A stretch of DNA of 64,000 nt from Spiroplasma_E sp902809815 (GCF_964030925.1 NZ_OZ034992.1:1302001-1366000), one strand, 5' to 3'. Shown: positions 11,343 to 23,555, counted from the stretch's first letter. Numbers and translations are program-made. Notes: generated by a model not told the origin, from the letters alone.

Positions 11343-11723
11343 ATGAAAAATATTATCCATACGCCTAATGCTCCTGCTGCTATTGGGCCATATAGTCAAG
11401 CAATAATTGCAGGTGACTTTTTATATATTTCTGGACAATTACCAATTAATAGTAAAACAGGTGAATTTATTGGCACTGACATTTCTTCACAAACTAAACA
11501 AAGTTTATTAAATATTAAAGCAATTTGTGAAGCTGCTAATATTACTTTAAATAATATTGTAAAAGTTAATATTTTCTTAAAAGACTTAAATCACTTTGTT
11601 GAAATGAATAAAGTTTATGAAGAAATATTTGGTACACACGCTCCAGCAAGAGCAGCAGTTCAAGTCGCTAGAATTCCCAAAGATGCATTAATTGAAATTG
11701 AAGCAATTGCTTATTTAAAATAA
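11343..11723 (+). CDS. ridA: RidA/YjgF family enamine/imine deaminase
   Basis: The 126-residue protein is of typical family length. Family hallmarks are seen throughout: APAAIGPYSQAI at residues 9-20, SGQLPI, and near the C terminus the arginine segment ARAAVQVARIP followed by IEIEAIAY. RidA hydrolyses reactive enamine/imine intermediates released by PLP enzymes, giving 2-oxo acids and ammonia, in the cytoplasm as a trimer. The PLP enzyme gene at 14668-15865 is close by, which fits this role, although the two are not in one operon. Confidence 0.93.
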   Translation: MKNIIHTPNAPAAIGPYSQAIIAGDFLYISGQLPINSKTGEFIGTDISSQTKQSLLNIKAICEAANITLNNIVKVNIFLKDLNHFVEMNKVYEEIFGTHAPARAAVQVARIPKDALIEIEAIAYLK

Positions 11724-11736
11724 TTTTTCCAATTTT

Positions 11737-12200
11737 ATTTTTTTTATTGCATATCTAAATTTTTAACTATAAAATTAAGTCAAGATTTATTTAGAAAAAG
11801 TACTTTAAAATTTAAAAAGTTTTATTCATATAATAATGATATTAGTAAAATAAACTAATATCATTTTTAATGATACATTACTACACTTTCCAATTTAATA
11901 TTCTTACTACAATTTCACACTTTTCTCAAAATTCTAAATATTTTATACTTAAAACAATAATAAAATACATTCTAAATAAATCTTAATTTTAAAAATAAAT
12001 TATAAATTAACAAAAAATAAAATTCAATATTACTTAAACTATAAATAAAATAATAATTGAATTTAAAATATAAATTTAAAGATTACTAGTAAAAAGTAAC
12101 CTTTTTTATTGACAAAACATTTTTTTGTTATAAAAACTAAAAATATTATAGTACTTTCATATAAATTAAAAAATTATAAGTAAAAAATAAAGTTTTAATT
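11737..12200. repeat. Long direct repeat, copy 1 (3' region plus promoter-like end)
   Basis: This non-coding stretch matches 14070-14500 along most of its length. It carries two hairpins: ATGATATTAG/CTAATATCAT followed by T (11837-11869), and AAAGATTACT/AGTAACCTTT followed by T (about 12077-12107). Both look like terminators. It then continues to a shared TAGTACTTTCATATAAA-like segment upstream of the next gene. Confidence 0.7.
11837..11869 (+). terminator. Terminator after ridA
   Basis: A 10-bp stem (ATGATATTAG / CTAATATCAT) with an AT loop is followed by TTTTT. It lies about 115 bases after the ridA stop. Confidence 0.6.
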
Positions 12201-12340
12201 GTTTATGGCATACTAAAATTTCTAATAATAAAATTAATTTAAGATTTTATTAATATAACCTTTCATTTGTAAGTTAAAATAACTACTAGAAAAAATATTA
12301 ATAAAGTCTTAAAAAATTATTAAAAGAAAGAAGACATATT

Positions 12341-13567
12341 ATGTTAAACAAAAAAATAAAAGCAAATGCTATTTCAAATAACATTTCTTTTCAATGAAAT
12401 AGTGAACAATCTATGCCAGTTTATGGATTACAAGCAATATCAAAAATTAATGATAAAATATTTTGTGTTATTATTAAAGACAATATTATTGGTTTTTATA
12501 CAATTGATAAAGAGAATAATCTAATTTTATTAGCAGACTATGAACAAGACAGAGCATATCCAATTGAAAATGGTTCAGGAATTGCTTTTACTAATGAAGA
12601 AGATAATAAAAAATGGGACAAAAAAATTTATTATCAATTTTTAATAAGTGATGGAAAAAATACTGCACAAACACAATTTTTTATTTTAGACTTAAGTGAT
12701 GAAGCTAAACCAGAAGTTAGTGCAACAACAGTTTATCGCTTAACTGGAAGTGATAATCCATTTTTAAATAACTATAATAATCGTCATGTATACCTATACG
12801 AACATTATATAATTGTTACTCATTCCGCAATGTGATAGAAAAGTTCAGTAGCAATTATATTAGATTTAAAAGAAGACAATGTAACAATAAAACAATCTGC
12901 TGATGATAATCTTTATATGACATTTAATGAAAAAAGTGGGTATTTATATTTTGTTGATAATTATAAACAATTTACTGCATATAAAGTTAATAATAAAAAT
13001 ACATTAACATTAAAAAATAAATCTGACTTAATATTTTCAAAAATGTTTACAAATGGTTCAAATAGTTATGTTATTAGTAAAAATAAAAATAATGACTATA
13101 CAATTGAACAAATATTTATTACTAGTTTAGATGATATTGTAACTTTATTTCCAGTCATTAAAGATAGCAAAGCTGCTATTATACTTGATGCTTATAAAAT
13201 TAAAAATAATTTTTATTTTTATGGAATAAATTATAATAAAGAAAGTTTAATTAAAACTGCATTTATTTACAAATTAATTACTAAAGAAAAGCAGTTAGAA
13301 GAAATAGGAAAATATAATTTTGTAAAAACTTATGAACATGAAATAGTATATCATAATTTTAATGAAGAATATTTATATGTTAATCGCGGAGAAGAATTTA
13401 TACGTATTAATATCGTAACAAAAAACAATGAAATCTTAAATATTGGTCTTATAGAAAGTAATGAACTTTTAAGTATAGTTTATGATAAAAATAAAACTTA
13501 TTTAGGAGTTAGTAAACAATCTACACCTAAAATATCAAATATCTCTTTAATTGAAAACATTTGATAG
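12341..13567 (+). pseudogene. Hypothetical protein interrupted by an in-frame TAG
   Basis: The frame runs 408 codons from ATG 12341 with one TAG at 12836-12838, right after a UGA Trp codon. Both halves keep the same frame and the same style of repeats (about 50-residue units with Y/F-rich strands, such as YFVDNYKQFTAY and IFCVIIKDNIIGFYTID). This looks like a beta-propeller or WD-like fold, but no family is recognised. There is no signal peptide. A single nonsense change is the simplest reading, so the gene is probably recently inactivated. It is bracketed by the long direct repeats. Confidence 0.65.
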
Positions 13568-14069
13568 TAATTTTTCAGATATTCTTTAGTTCTAAAATAA
13601 AAAAATTTACTTTACACAATTAAAATTATAGTAAAATACAATAATATCAAAATTAACAAATAAATTAAAAAAATAATCAAGTTAAAAGATAATTATAAAA
13701 TTAAACTTTCTAGGAATTAGTATAACTTAATTTTACAAAGCATTAGTTTAAAATAATTCTATCTTTAAAATTTACAAAAATGAACAACTGTAATATTTTA
13801 ATTTTAAATAAACATAGTTCATTTTTGTTATATTTTCAAAATTGAAAAATTAAATGTTTTAAAACTAATGTATCATTAGATTTTTTTCTGATAAATTTTT
13901 ATAATTTATTATTAAAATATATTTAAAATTTTTATAATAAAATGAAAAACTAATAATCATTTGTAAACTAATATTTAATTTTCTTTTACAATTTTTGCAT
14001 TCCAATTGATAATTAAATTTTAATACATATAATATAGATTTTAATTATAATAAATTATTTTTTTAACAT
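13568..14069. other. Non-coding stretch after the interrupted hypothetical gene
   Basis: No supported gene is seen on either strand. One inverted repeat around 13780-13830 (AAAAATGAACAA.../...TTCATTTTTGTT) resembles a terminator for the preceding gene. The rest is AT-rich sequence with no recognised signal. Confidence 0.4.
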
Positions 14070-14500
14070 AAAAATATTTATTGCATATGTAAACTTTTGA
14101 ATATAAAATTAAGTCAAGATTTATTTAGAAAAAGTACTTTAAAATTTAAAAAGTTATATTCATATAATAATGATATTGTAAAATAAATTAATATCATTTT
14201 TAATGATACATTACTACACTTTCCAATTTAATATTCTTACTACAATTTCACACTTTTCTCAAAATTCTAAATATTTTATACTTAAAACAATAATAAAATA
14301 CATTCTAAATAAATCTTAATCTATATAAAATATCAATAATAAACTAAAATTATGTTAATTAATAAAAACTATAATAAGTATTGAATTTAAAATATGAATT
14401 TAAAGATTACTAGTAAAAAGGTAACCTTTTTTATTAAAAAAAATTTACTATAAAAATAACAAAAAGATATTGTAGTATTTTCATATAAAATTGAATATTA
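14070..14500. repeat. Long direct repeat, copy 2
   Basis: This matches 11737-12200 over about 400 bases with scattered substitutions and small gaps. It includes both terminator-like hairpins (about 14170-14200 and 14400-14435) and the shared promoter-proximal segment. It lies just upstream of the PLP enzyme gene. Confidence 0.7.
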
Positions 14501-14667
14501 GATTATAACTACTTTTTTAAAACAGGATTGTTAACATTAATCTAAGATATTTATATACTTTAATATAAACTTGCTACCTTTATTTATATAAAAGGTAGTT
14601 TTAAAATACAAAATAAATGGAAAAAAACATAAAAATAAAATAAATTTATATCTATAAGGAGATAATT

Positions 14668-15865
14668 ATGACAAAAATTAAAAAAAATAAAAATAATTAC
14701 CACATTGCAACTAAATTAGTTCATTGTGGTAATTATAATGATAAATTTGGAACCGCTCTACCTCCTATTTATCTATCAACAACTTTTGCTTTTGATAGTG
14801 CCGAACAAGGTGGTAGGATATTTAATTTACAAGAAGAAGGATATGTTTATACAAGAATTGGTAATCCAACAACAACTGTTTTAGAAAAACGAATGGCACA
14901 TTTAGAAGGATCAGAAAAAGCAATTGCTTTCTCATCGGGTATGGGGGCCATTGCATCTACTTTTTGAACATTATTGAATGCTACTGACCATTTATTATCA
15001 TCAAAAACAATTTATGGTGGTACTCATTCACTTATTGAAAAAGGAATATCACGCTTTCAAATTGAAGTTGATTTTGCTGATTTTACTAAACTTGATGAAA
15101 TTAAAAAAAATTTAAAACCAAATACTAAAGTTGTTTTTTTCGAAACACCAGCTAATCCTACTTTAGAAATTTTAGATATTAAAGCAATTAGTGATATTGT
15201 CCATCAATATAATCCGCAAATTCAAGTAATTGTTGATAATACTTTTTCTACGCCAATCATTACTAAACCATTAATTTTTGGTGCTGATATTGTTATCCAT
15301 TCAGCAACAAAATATATTAACGGTCATTCTGATGTTATGGCCGGAATTGTTTGTGGTAAAAGTACTTTAATAAATAAAATTCGTTTTGAAGGATTAAAAG
15401 ATTTAACAGGAGTTGTATTATCACCTCATGATGCCTTTCTTGTTTTAAGAGGACTATCAACGATTATGAAGAGCTTGCAAAAATGCAAGAATAATTGCAG
15501 CAAGATTAAAAGAACATCCTAAGATTAAAAAAGTATTTTATCCTGAACTAACTAATTTAGCAACAGAACAAGTACTTTATGAACAACAAATGAAATTACC
15601 AGGAGCAATGATTAGTTTCGAATTAAAATGTGGATATGATGGAGGAATCAAACTATTAAATAATTTAAAATTAATAATTTTGGCAGTTTCTTTAGGTGGA
15701 GTTGAGTCATTGATTGAACATCCTGCTTCAATGACACATTCTACTTATAATGCACAAGAATTAGCAGATGCAAATATTTCAGAAGGTCTTGTTCGTCTTT
15801 CAATTGGTATTGAATATGTTGAAGATTTGTGAAATGATTTGGAACAAGCATTAAAAAAACTATAA
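14668..15865 (+). pseudogene. Methionine gamma-lyase-like PLP enzyme, frameshifted
   Basis: This is a Cys/Met-metabolism PLP enzyme. The N-terminal half has YTRIGNPT, SSGMGAI and the PLP-lysine segment HSATKYINGHSD. The EQGG-RIF-L--EGYVYTR stretch favours methionine gamma-lyase, which splits methionine to methanethiol, 2-oxobutyrate and ammonia. The start has GGAGAT upstream. After residue about 268 (RGLSTIM) the frame moves by +1 near 15465-15472 and continues to the true C terminus (SLGGVESLIEHPASMTH, then LVRLSIGIEYVEDL). The segment at the break seems 3-4 residues short, so a deletion of about 11 bases is as likely as a one-base insertion. The product should be inactive. Confidence 0.85.
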
Positions 15866-15878
15866 TAATTATTTATAT

Positions 15879-15906
15879 ATAAAAAATAGACTCATGAGTC
15901 TATTTT
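15879..15906 (+). terminator. Terminator between the PLP enzyme gene and manA
   Basis: A hairpin with AAAAATAGACTCA / TGAGTCTATTTTT is flanked by A and T runs. It can serve both converging genes. Confidence 0.75.
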
Positions 15907-15929
15907 TCATTTATAAATAAAACAATTTA

Positions 15930-16877
15930 TTAGCAATATGCAACCATCAACAACATATTACCACTTAAACAAAAATCAGTATAACCATTTGGTAAAATAA
16001 ATGAGTCACCTTTTTTAATACTAGTATCATCAATTATACCATTACCATCCAATACTGAGATTTGCAATCATCTAGTATTAGGATAACTATAATGCTTAAT
16101 TCCTTCATTAATTAATTTAATTAACTTAAAAAACTTGTTATCAACTAAATAATTATCATGGCCATTAGCTTCACTACTATTTAAATCAGGAACTAAAACA
16201 ATAGTTGATGCTTCTTTCAAATGCAAATTTCGTAAATTACCAAGTTCATCTTTACGATCATAATCATATAAACGATATGTAATATCTGATGATTGTTGTA
16301 ACTCAAAAACCATAGTATGTGCCAATAAACCATGAATTTTTAGAGAAGGAACATAAATAAATTGATCTTTTTTAATTGGTATATATTTTAATAGTTTATG
16401 TCATTGTTCTTTTGCCAATCATTGATTAAACTGATCTTTGGTTTTAGCATTATGACCCAAAATAACTCTACCTTTGGGTAAACATTCTAATATATACCAA
16501 CATTCAGTTTTTCCTAAACATTGATGATTTTTTTCTGCGAATTTATCATCGGGGTGAATTTGAACGCTTAAACTATCATTTGCGTCTAAAATTTTTGTTA
16601 ACAATGGATATTCTTTATTAATCACACTACCTGAACTATCAAGATTAGCAAATAAACTAGGTTGCTGTTTAAACAATTCTGCTAAACTTAATCCTTTATA
16701 CTCGCCATTTAAAACATAACTCATTCCATTGGGATGAGCACTAACTAATCATGCTTCACCAATTGGTGTATTTTTAGGTAAATCAAAATTAAATTTGTGT
16801 GCTAATTTTTGACTACCTCATAATTTGCGAATAAAAGCAGGTTTTAAAAAAAATATTTGTGATGTGCTATTATTCAT
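15930..16877 (-). CDS. manA: Mannose-6-phosphate isomerase, class I
   Basis: The 315-residue protein matches the short Firmicutes-type family. Zinc-site motifs are visible: SVQIHPDD (Gln and His ligands), KTECWY (Glu ligand) and a C-terminal-half histidine in VPSLKIHGL. ManA interconverts mannose 6-phosphate and fructose 6-phosphate. It begins 34 bases after the stop of the fructose-type PTS gene, so they likely form one operon feeding hexose phosphate to glycolysis. The start has GGAGAG upstream. The His motif lacks the usual 'AGTPH' form, which is a small oddity. Confidence 0.88.
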
Positions 16878-16910
16878 ATTCACTCTCCTAAACTTTGATT
16901 ATTTGTTCAA

Positions 16911-19016
16911 TTAAACTTTATTTTTACTATTTTTAGATTTAGTTTTTTTACTATTAAATATTTTCATGATTCTTTCATTCATTAATTTAAAAACCTTAAT
17001 ATTACGTGATTGAATAATTAATAATCCACCATATACTAAACAAGTAACAATACTTCCAACAATAATGGCTAAAAAGAATAAAAGAATACTTACCCAAAGC
17101 ACATAATTAACTGAACTAACTGCACCTAAGATAGCAACAATAGGACCACCATGACCAGCAGCATCAGTTAATAAGAAAGCACCAGCAATACTACCAGCAA
17201 CAGCACTACCAATAATATTACTAATAATAGCACGTTTTGGATCTCTTACTGCAAAAGGAATCGCACCTTCAGAAATACCAATACACCCCATTAACATTGC
17301 TGTTAAACCTAATGTACGTTCACTTTCATTAAAGAATTTACGAAAAATCAAAGTTGTTAAACCCATTCCAAGTGGTGCAACAGGAATAGCTGCAGCTACT
17401 GCTCCCATAAATAATTGTGAGCTAGGATCAGCAGTTATCGTTGTTGAAGCTGCTAAAAAAGCAACTTTGTTAATTGGACCACCCATATCAAATCCAATCA
17501 TGGCTCCTAGCAACATTCCAATTGCTGCCATTGCTTCACGTGGCATGTGGGTTAACCCATTTTGAAATTGTTCCATTATTCAACCAATTGGAGCTCCAAT
17601 TGCATAAATAAAAGTGAAACTAATTAAAAATGTTACTACAATAGGAATAAAGAAAATTGGCATAATTGGAGCAATAGTCTTTGGTACTTTTCAAGTAATA
17701 ATTCATCTTACTAAATATCCAACACTTGGACCAATTAATAATGCTCCTAAAAATCCAGCAGAAACCTTTGGCTCTAAACCAGCAATTGGATAAACTAATC
17801 CTGCTGTATTAGCAACATATGCACTTACCATTGCCGGAACCAAGGCAGCACGTCCTGCAATTGAATTAGCGATAAAACCAGCTAAAATTGGAATCATTAA
17901 TGTAAAAGCAATACTTCCAGCTTGATTCATAAAATAAAGAAAATGATTATGTGGTAACTTGGAAATATCAAAGTCAGCACCATAAACTGCTTTAGCAATA
18001 CCAATTGATAATGCTAACATAATTCCACCAAAAACAACAAATGGCACCATATAGCCAACACCAGCCATAATATGTTTCATAATTCCCTGTTTATCAGTAG
18101 TAAATAAATCATTTGATTTATTTTCTTTTTCCGCTTTTTGTCCCGATTCTGACTTGTTTATTTCATAAGGTTTTGCGTTAGCAAAAGCATCATTAACAAT
18201 ACTTTCAGGATTTTTAATAACTTTGCTAATTTCTACTTTATATAATGGTTTATTATTAAAACGCTCTAATTTTAAATCTGCAACACCGGCCGATACTGCA
18301 ATAATAACTAAATCAGCATTGGCAATATCAGTTGCTGTAAAAGCACCTTTAATACCAATACTACCATGAGTTTCAACTTTAATATTATAACCTAAATTTT
18401 TTGCAGCAATTTCTAATTTATCTTGTGCAATATAAGTATGTGCTACCCCAACTGGACAAGCAGTAATTGCTATAATATTTTTAGTTTTTTTTGAAGAAAC
18501 TTTCATATCTTCACTAATAGTTTTACTACTAGTTTCAACATTAGATTTATTATTAATATTTAGTGATTGAATAATTACTTTTTTATCTTTTGAATTAAAT
18601 AATATTGATTGAAATTCCGGTTTTGTTAATCTTTGTGCCACTTTTGATAAAATTTCCAAGTGCTCATTACCAGCACTTTTTAGTGGCACAATTAAAGCAA
18701 TAATTGCTTTAACGGGTTGTTCATCTAGTGCTTTCCAAGGAATTGGCTGTTTAAAACGCATAATAAAAATTCCTGATTTAACAATATCTTCATTACGAGC
18801 ATGTGGCACAGCAACTCCACCACCAAAACCAGTAGTTCCTTCTCCTTCTCTTTGTAGAAAACTATTAACTAGTGATTTTTCACTAATATTTTTTTTCAAA
18901 AAACCTAATTTTTTAGCAGAAGTTGCTATTTCTTGAAAAGCTTCTGCTTGTGTTTTACAATCAGATTCAAGAAAAACGTGTTCTACTGTCAAAATATCAT
19001 CTTGTTTAGACAACAT
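16911..19016 (-). CDS. PTS fructose-type transporter, fused IIABC
   Basis: With UGA as Trp this is a single 701-residue gene. The IIA domain (1-150) has the phosphorylated His72 in VAVPHARN. The IIB domain (about 180-280) has the phospho-cysteine Cys187 in TACPVGVAHTY. The IIC membrane domain follows from about 310, with segments such as GAMIGFDMGGPINK. It imports fructose (or mannose) as a phosphate ester, at the membrane, using HPr. Neighbours are manA downstream and an RpiR-type regulator upstream, so mannose/fructose use is likely. An AAGGAGAT site precedes the start. Confidence 0.92.
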
Positions 19017-19099
19017 ACTTCATCTCCTTACTTAATAAATATTCATGACATAATATTAAATTATTATTTTTAAAAAAAACAGTTTTTTTATTTAAAAAA

Positions 19100-19942
19100 T
19101 TAATTAAATTTTTTAATTACTTTATTAGTTTTAATTCTATTTTCTAAATATCAATCTTTATGCTTTGATTTTAATAAATATGTTGTTACTAAATCATTAA
19201 AATAAGTAATAGCAAATAATGGAGAAATAAATATTTCTTGTGCTTCATAAAGTCCTGAAGAAACAATATTAAATGTTCAATCAGCATAAGTCACTAATTC
19301 AGTTTTATCTTGTGATGTAACAACTGCAATTTTAGCATTATTCTTTTTAGCAAGTTTAGCTGCTTCAACAATAGTAGCGGTTTTACCTGATAATGAAAAA
19401 AGAATTATTACATCTTCTGGAATAATTAAAGAAGCATGCATTAAAATACTATCATCATCTTTATTTAAACAGATTGATCGTAAACCAAACCGATATAATT
19501 TATTTGATAAATCCTCCGCACCTAAACCAGAATGACCAATACCTGCTAAATAAATACAAGCTTTACGATTATCATCTATTCAATTAATAAATCTTTGTAA
19601 TTCCTCATAATTAATCGTTGAATCATTTAAATCCATTAGTTTTTTATAATGTTCTTTTAAAACACTACGATCACCAAAAAACTCACGATTTAAAGCTTTG
19701 AAAGTAGTTTCTTGCGCAGCTAAACTAATGATAAATTCACGATAACCTTTAAATCCTAATTTCTTAATTAAATTATAAACAACACTATAACCAACAGTAT
19801 TTTCTTTAGCCAAAGAACTAATAGTAACTTGATCCATTTTTTGACTATTCTTATTAATATAGTTAATAAGAACTTTTTCTTTTTTTGTGAAATTATTTTC
19901 TTCCTTTGATACTCTAGATCAAAAATTATCATTGATAAGCAT
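19100..19942 (-). CDS. RpiR/MurR family transcription regulator
   Basis: The protein has 280 residues. The N-terminal helix-turn-helix covers about residues 20-80 (QVTISSLAKENTVGYSVVYNLIKKLG). The C-terminal SIS sugar-phosphate-binding domain starts at about 130 (CIYLAGIGHSGLGAEDL) and includes the IILFSLSGKTATIVEAAKLA strand-helix. Such proteins sense a sugar phosphate and control carbohydrate genes. It sits just upstream of the PTS-manA operon in the same direction, so it is the likely local regulator. No operator could be assigned. Confidence 0.88.
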
Positions 19943-19992
19943 GTAAAAACTCCTTTTTAAACTAATGTAAAATATTTAAATATTATTATTTT

Positions 19993-20574
19993 TTAATTAT
20001 GTGATGAAAATGGATCATTAATATAATATGGTTGCAAATCTTCCATGTTTTTTACTTCGATAAAATATGGTGACAACTTTTGAAAATTTTCCACAATATT
20101 ACACTTTTCTAAATTTTCAATTATTTTATAATCTAGTAAATCACTAATAATACCAATTTTAGCATTTTCATCTACTAATTGCGGCTGAATAATTATTTTT
20201 CCATTATCACATACTGCCAAATAACTTTTATTATTGTATGCTGACAAAACACTTATTGATTTTATTAATCCTGCCTGTAATAATAAACTATTAATAGTAA
20301 AAACCGTTAAAAAACTATTCAAAACTTTAAGTGTTTTGACAAAAGTAATTGCTACTCTAATTCCAGTATAACTGCCAGGACCATTTGCAATAACTACTTT
20401 TGAAATATCTTTTAATTTTATTTTACATTTTACAAGTAAATTAGTAATAGTTGGAATTGCCAATTCTGTTTGTTTTTGTCAAGCAATAAATGATGAACTT
20501 GCTAAAATTTTATTAGCTTGCAAAATCACCACTGTTAATTTGTTATTTGTTGTATCTAAATATAATTGATACAT
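19993..20574 (-). CDS. tsaB: tRNA threonylcarbamoyladenosine biosynthesis protein TsaB
   Basis: The 193-residue protein has the YLDTT start and the characteristic GPGSYTGIRVA motif near residues 68-78. TsaB forms a complex with TsaD and TsaE for the t6A37 modification of ANN-decoding tRNAs. It has an ASKHA-like fold but no ATPase activity itself. It stands alone here with no sign of tsaD or tsaE nearby. The length is at the short end for the family, as is normal in Mollicutes. Confidence 0.9.
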
Positions 20575-20696
20575 AACATCACCTTATTATTTCATTTAGT
20601 TGCTATTAATAATTTTCTAATATCTTACATACTTATTATAATATCATGTATAATGTAATTAAAATAGAAAAAATATAGAATTGTGAGTTGATCCAT

Positions 20697-21500
20697 ATGG
20701 GAATAGGAAAAAATATAGGATTTAAAAGTAAATTTTCTGATTTTTTACTTTGATCTGGACTAATTATTGCTGTTATAGGTCTAATAATGCAATTTGCAAT
20801 AGTTTTAATTGAGTATAAACCAATAACAGTTGGAACACCTAATCCTCATAATTTATGAACTCCAGATGGCCCATGAGTTGGTATTTGAACAATGATTTCT
20901 ACCTTTACTATTCAGTCAAATTTTTTAGTTTTTCTTTTCTTTTGTTTTGTATTAACAAATCGTTTTCATGACAATCGCGCACAATTTGTTTTTGGGCGCT
21001 TTTCATTAGCAATTACTGTTTATATTACCGTAACTCTTATCGTATTTTTTGCTGTATTATTTAAACCAATGATAAATAATTTAGATAGTAGTAATAGTAT
21101 TAGCATATTAAATTTTATAAATACATTTTTATTACATTTAATAGTACCAGTGATAGTGATTTTATATTTTATGTTTTCTGCTGGTAAATACTACTGAAAA
21201 CTTGGAAAACAAACATATCTTTGAATACCAATTATTTCTATTTACATGTTTGTATATTTAGGTTATGCACTTGCTAAAGGAAATTTTGTTGGTTTTTTAA
21301 GAAAAGGAACAACAGAAATTGATTATTCATTTCCATATCCATTTTTAGATTTTCATAAAAGTTTAACTACTTTCTTTATTTATATCTTTGCAATTTTAAT
21401 CTTATACATAATTTTGATGTTACTTTTTACTCTTTATAATAATATCCTTTATAAAAAAAATAATAAACCAATAGCGGCTTTAAGAGATACAAATTTTTAA
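20697..21500 (+). CDS. Pr6Pr-like polytopic membrane protein
   Basis: The 267-residue protein has about six membrane segments. The FTIQSNFLVFLFF motif near residue 70 resembles the 'FT..sN' signature of Pr6Pr (FAR-17a/AIG1-like) membrane proteins. The function is unknown. It is read through several TGA Trp codons. A broken relative, with FTTQTNYLV at the matching place, lies at 23996-24411. A strong palindromic terminator follows. Confidence 0.75.
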
Positions 21501-21519
21501 TGTAAAATAATTTATAAAT

Positions 21520-21551
21520 AAAGTGTACTAGTTTATAAACTAGTACACTTT
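21520..21551. terminator. Perfect 32-bp palindromic terminator
   Basis: AAAGTGTACTAGTTTA and its exact complement form a 16-bp stem with no loop bases. It lies 20 bases after the Pr6Pr-like gene and can act in both directions. Confidence 0.85.
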
Positions 21552-21929
21552 ATTACTATTATTTATTATTTAAAAAATATTGAAAAAAAATTGTAGGGAG
21601 GAATATATATTTGTGAAAAGTAAAAATTTGAAATTGTATTATTTTTTTTAAATATTATTTTGTTATTTTTTGCCTCCTTTTTCTTAATATATTTTATTTT
21701 AAAATTATATAAAAACTCCTTGTATAGCATATATAGTATACAAGGACTTAAAGTCAAATATAAAATTAAAACCGGCATTACCTAAATATTTTCTAAACAT
21801 TTATAACTGCCATTTTTATTGTAACTCACTAAAAAGAAAAAACAAGTAATAACATTTTTTACACTTATCATTTTATATTTTTATATAAAATATTGTTTTT
21901 TAACAAGTACTACTTAAAAATAACAAACT
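21552..21929. other. Non-coding gap between convergent genes
   Basis: The gap carries a small hairpin (CTCCTTGTATA / TATACAAGGA near 21717-21745). A 70-codon minus-strand open frame is present, but its leucine/lysine-rich composition and lack of a good ribosome site make it unlikely to be real. Confidence 0.5.
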
Positions 21930-23555
21930 TTATTTTAAATATTTCTTTTTACGAATAATAACAACAACTATTGGAATTATAGTTAAAAAACTAATAATGA
22001 ATCCACAAATGATAATAATATTTCAATTATTAACTAACATTTTAGTTGTTAATGATATATTAACATCTCAGGGACGATCTGAATTATTACTTTGTAAATA
22101 ATTAACATAATTTTGTTTAGTAATATCACCTTGATATTGAATAAATCATGATAAAAACTCACCAGCAGCATTATTTTTTAAATCTTCAATTTTAATACTA
22201 TTGTTAGTAGCACTAGTTAAATATTGTTGAAAACCCGCTAATAAATTATTAGTTTTTTCAAAAAAATCAGTACAATTTGGAAAATTAGGTATTTTTGTAT
22301 TGCTTCTATAAACAGTAATATATTGTTCAGAAACAGCTTGACGTTGTAAGTCAGATGTATCTAAACCTATACAATAAACTTGAAAATTACTTCCTTGATT
22401 AAGAGTTAAATTATCACCATCTTTAATAGGTGTTCCCAAATCATTTTTTGCTTTTTGTAAAGTTTGTGAATCAACTTTTCATTTTAGTCAATGTTGTTGT
22501 GAATCACTAATATTTACTTTAGCTTTCTCAATAGCTTTATTCATAACTATTAATGTATTTTTATTATCTTGTGAATTATTTTGAACTAAATATTGAGGTA
22601 CAATTACAGGATTTTCTTTAACTTTTTCATCACTAATAGTACTAAATTGAATATTTGAACTATTATTTGTTAACTTAATAGTTTTACTATAACCACTATC
22701 TTTAACACTAACATTAAAAATAGTTGATTTTAAATGATCACCTGGTTTATGATTTAATATTGCATAACTAATTGAACCATTATCAAAAACTTCATCATTT
22801 TTATCATTTATTAATAATTGTTCATTCTTATCATTTTTATTTTTTGCTAAAATAGCTAACATTGGTTGATTAGTATCATTGGGATTACCATTATTAAGTG
22901 GCAAAATCGCTAACCGATCTTGAACACTTTTATGACTATTTAAAAAATCATCGCTTGGTTTAATCATATAAGGAATACTAAAATAATTATTAAAATCTAC
23001 CCTAGGATTTACCGTTGCAAAAATACCATTGTTAATCTGCGCTGGTAAACTATTATCATGGTAACCAACATAAACATAGCCAAAACTAGCAATATCATTA
23101 AAACTTTGTTTAGCAACACTACGACCAATAACTTTATCAGTAAAATATTTAATACCATTATCTGGCAAGATATTATTAGCTTTGTTTTTAATTTGTTTCT
23201 TAAATTTCTCATTAACATCTTTACTAAGATTATCATTTGGATTATTATTAACCTTATTAATAAGGTCTGATCAATCATTAAATTGTTCTGTTATTACTTC
23301 TTTATGCAATCTAATAAAATCTTCATAATTATTATTAATTGAATTTCAAGTATTAGCTTCACTAATTAAATTTTTATTATTTTCCTTAACAGTAATATGA
23401 AACCCAGAAAGTTTGTTACTCTCATTAACAGTACTAATATTAGATTGATGATTAGTAACTATCATTAAACTACTAGTAAGAGATAATGCCAAAGCCAAAC
23501 TTATTGTTTTAAAACTTTTAGTTTTTTTAAAACTAAAAGATAAGAAATTTGTCAT
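21930..23555 (-). CDS. Large exported protein with N- and C-terminal membrane anchors
   Basis: The 541-residue protein starts with a basic region and a hydrophobic segment (SLALALSLTSSLMIVT, residues about 20-36), consistent with a signal anchor. It ends with a membrane helix (IIIICGFIISFLTIIPIVVVII) and a lysine-rich tail. The roughly 480 residues between are polar and Asn/Asp-rich, so they probably face outside. No cysteine lipobox is present. A surface protein is likely, but no family is recognised. AGGAGT precedes the start. Confidence 0.75.

Noticed and set aside
11737..14500. Transposon with the two long repeats as ends
   Set aside because: The repeats are direct, contain terminators and promoter-like DNA, and enclose no transposase.
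21566..21778. A 70-codon minus-strand frame
   Set aside because: It has low-complexity Leu/Lys/Tyr composition, no ribosome-binding site and no neighbours in an operon.
23009..23278. Leu/Ile-rich frames on both strands
   Set aside because: They are shadows of the large exported protein gene at 21930-23555, whose frame is continuous under code 4.
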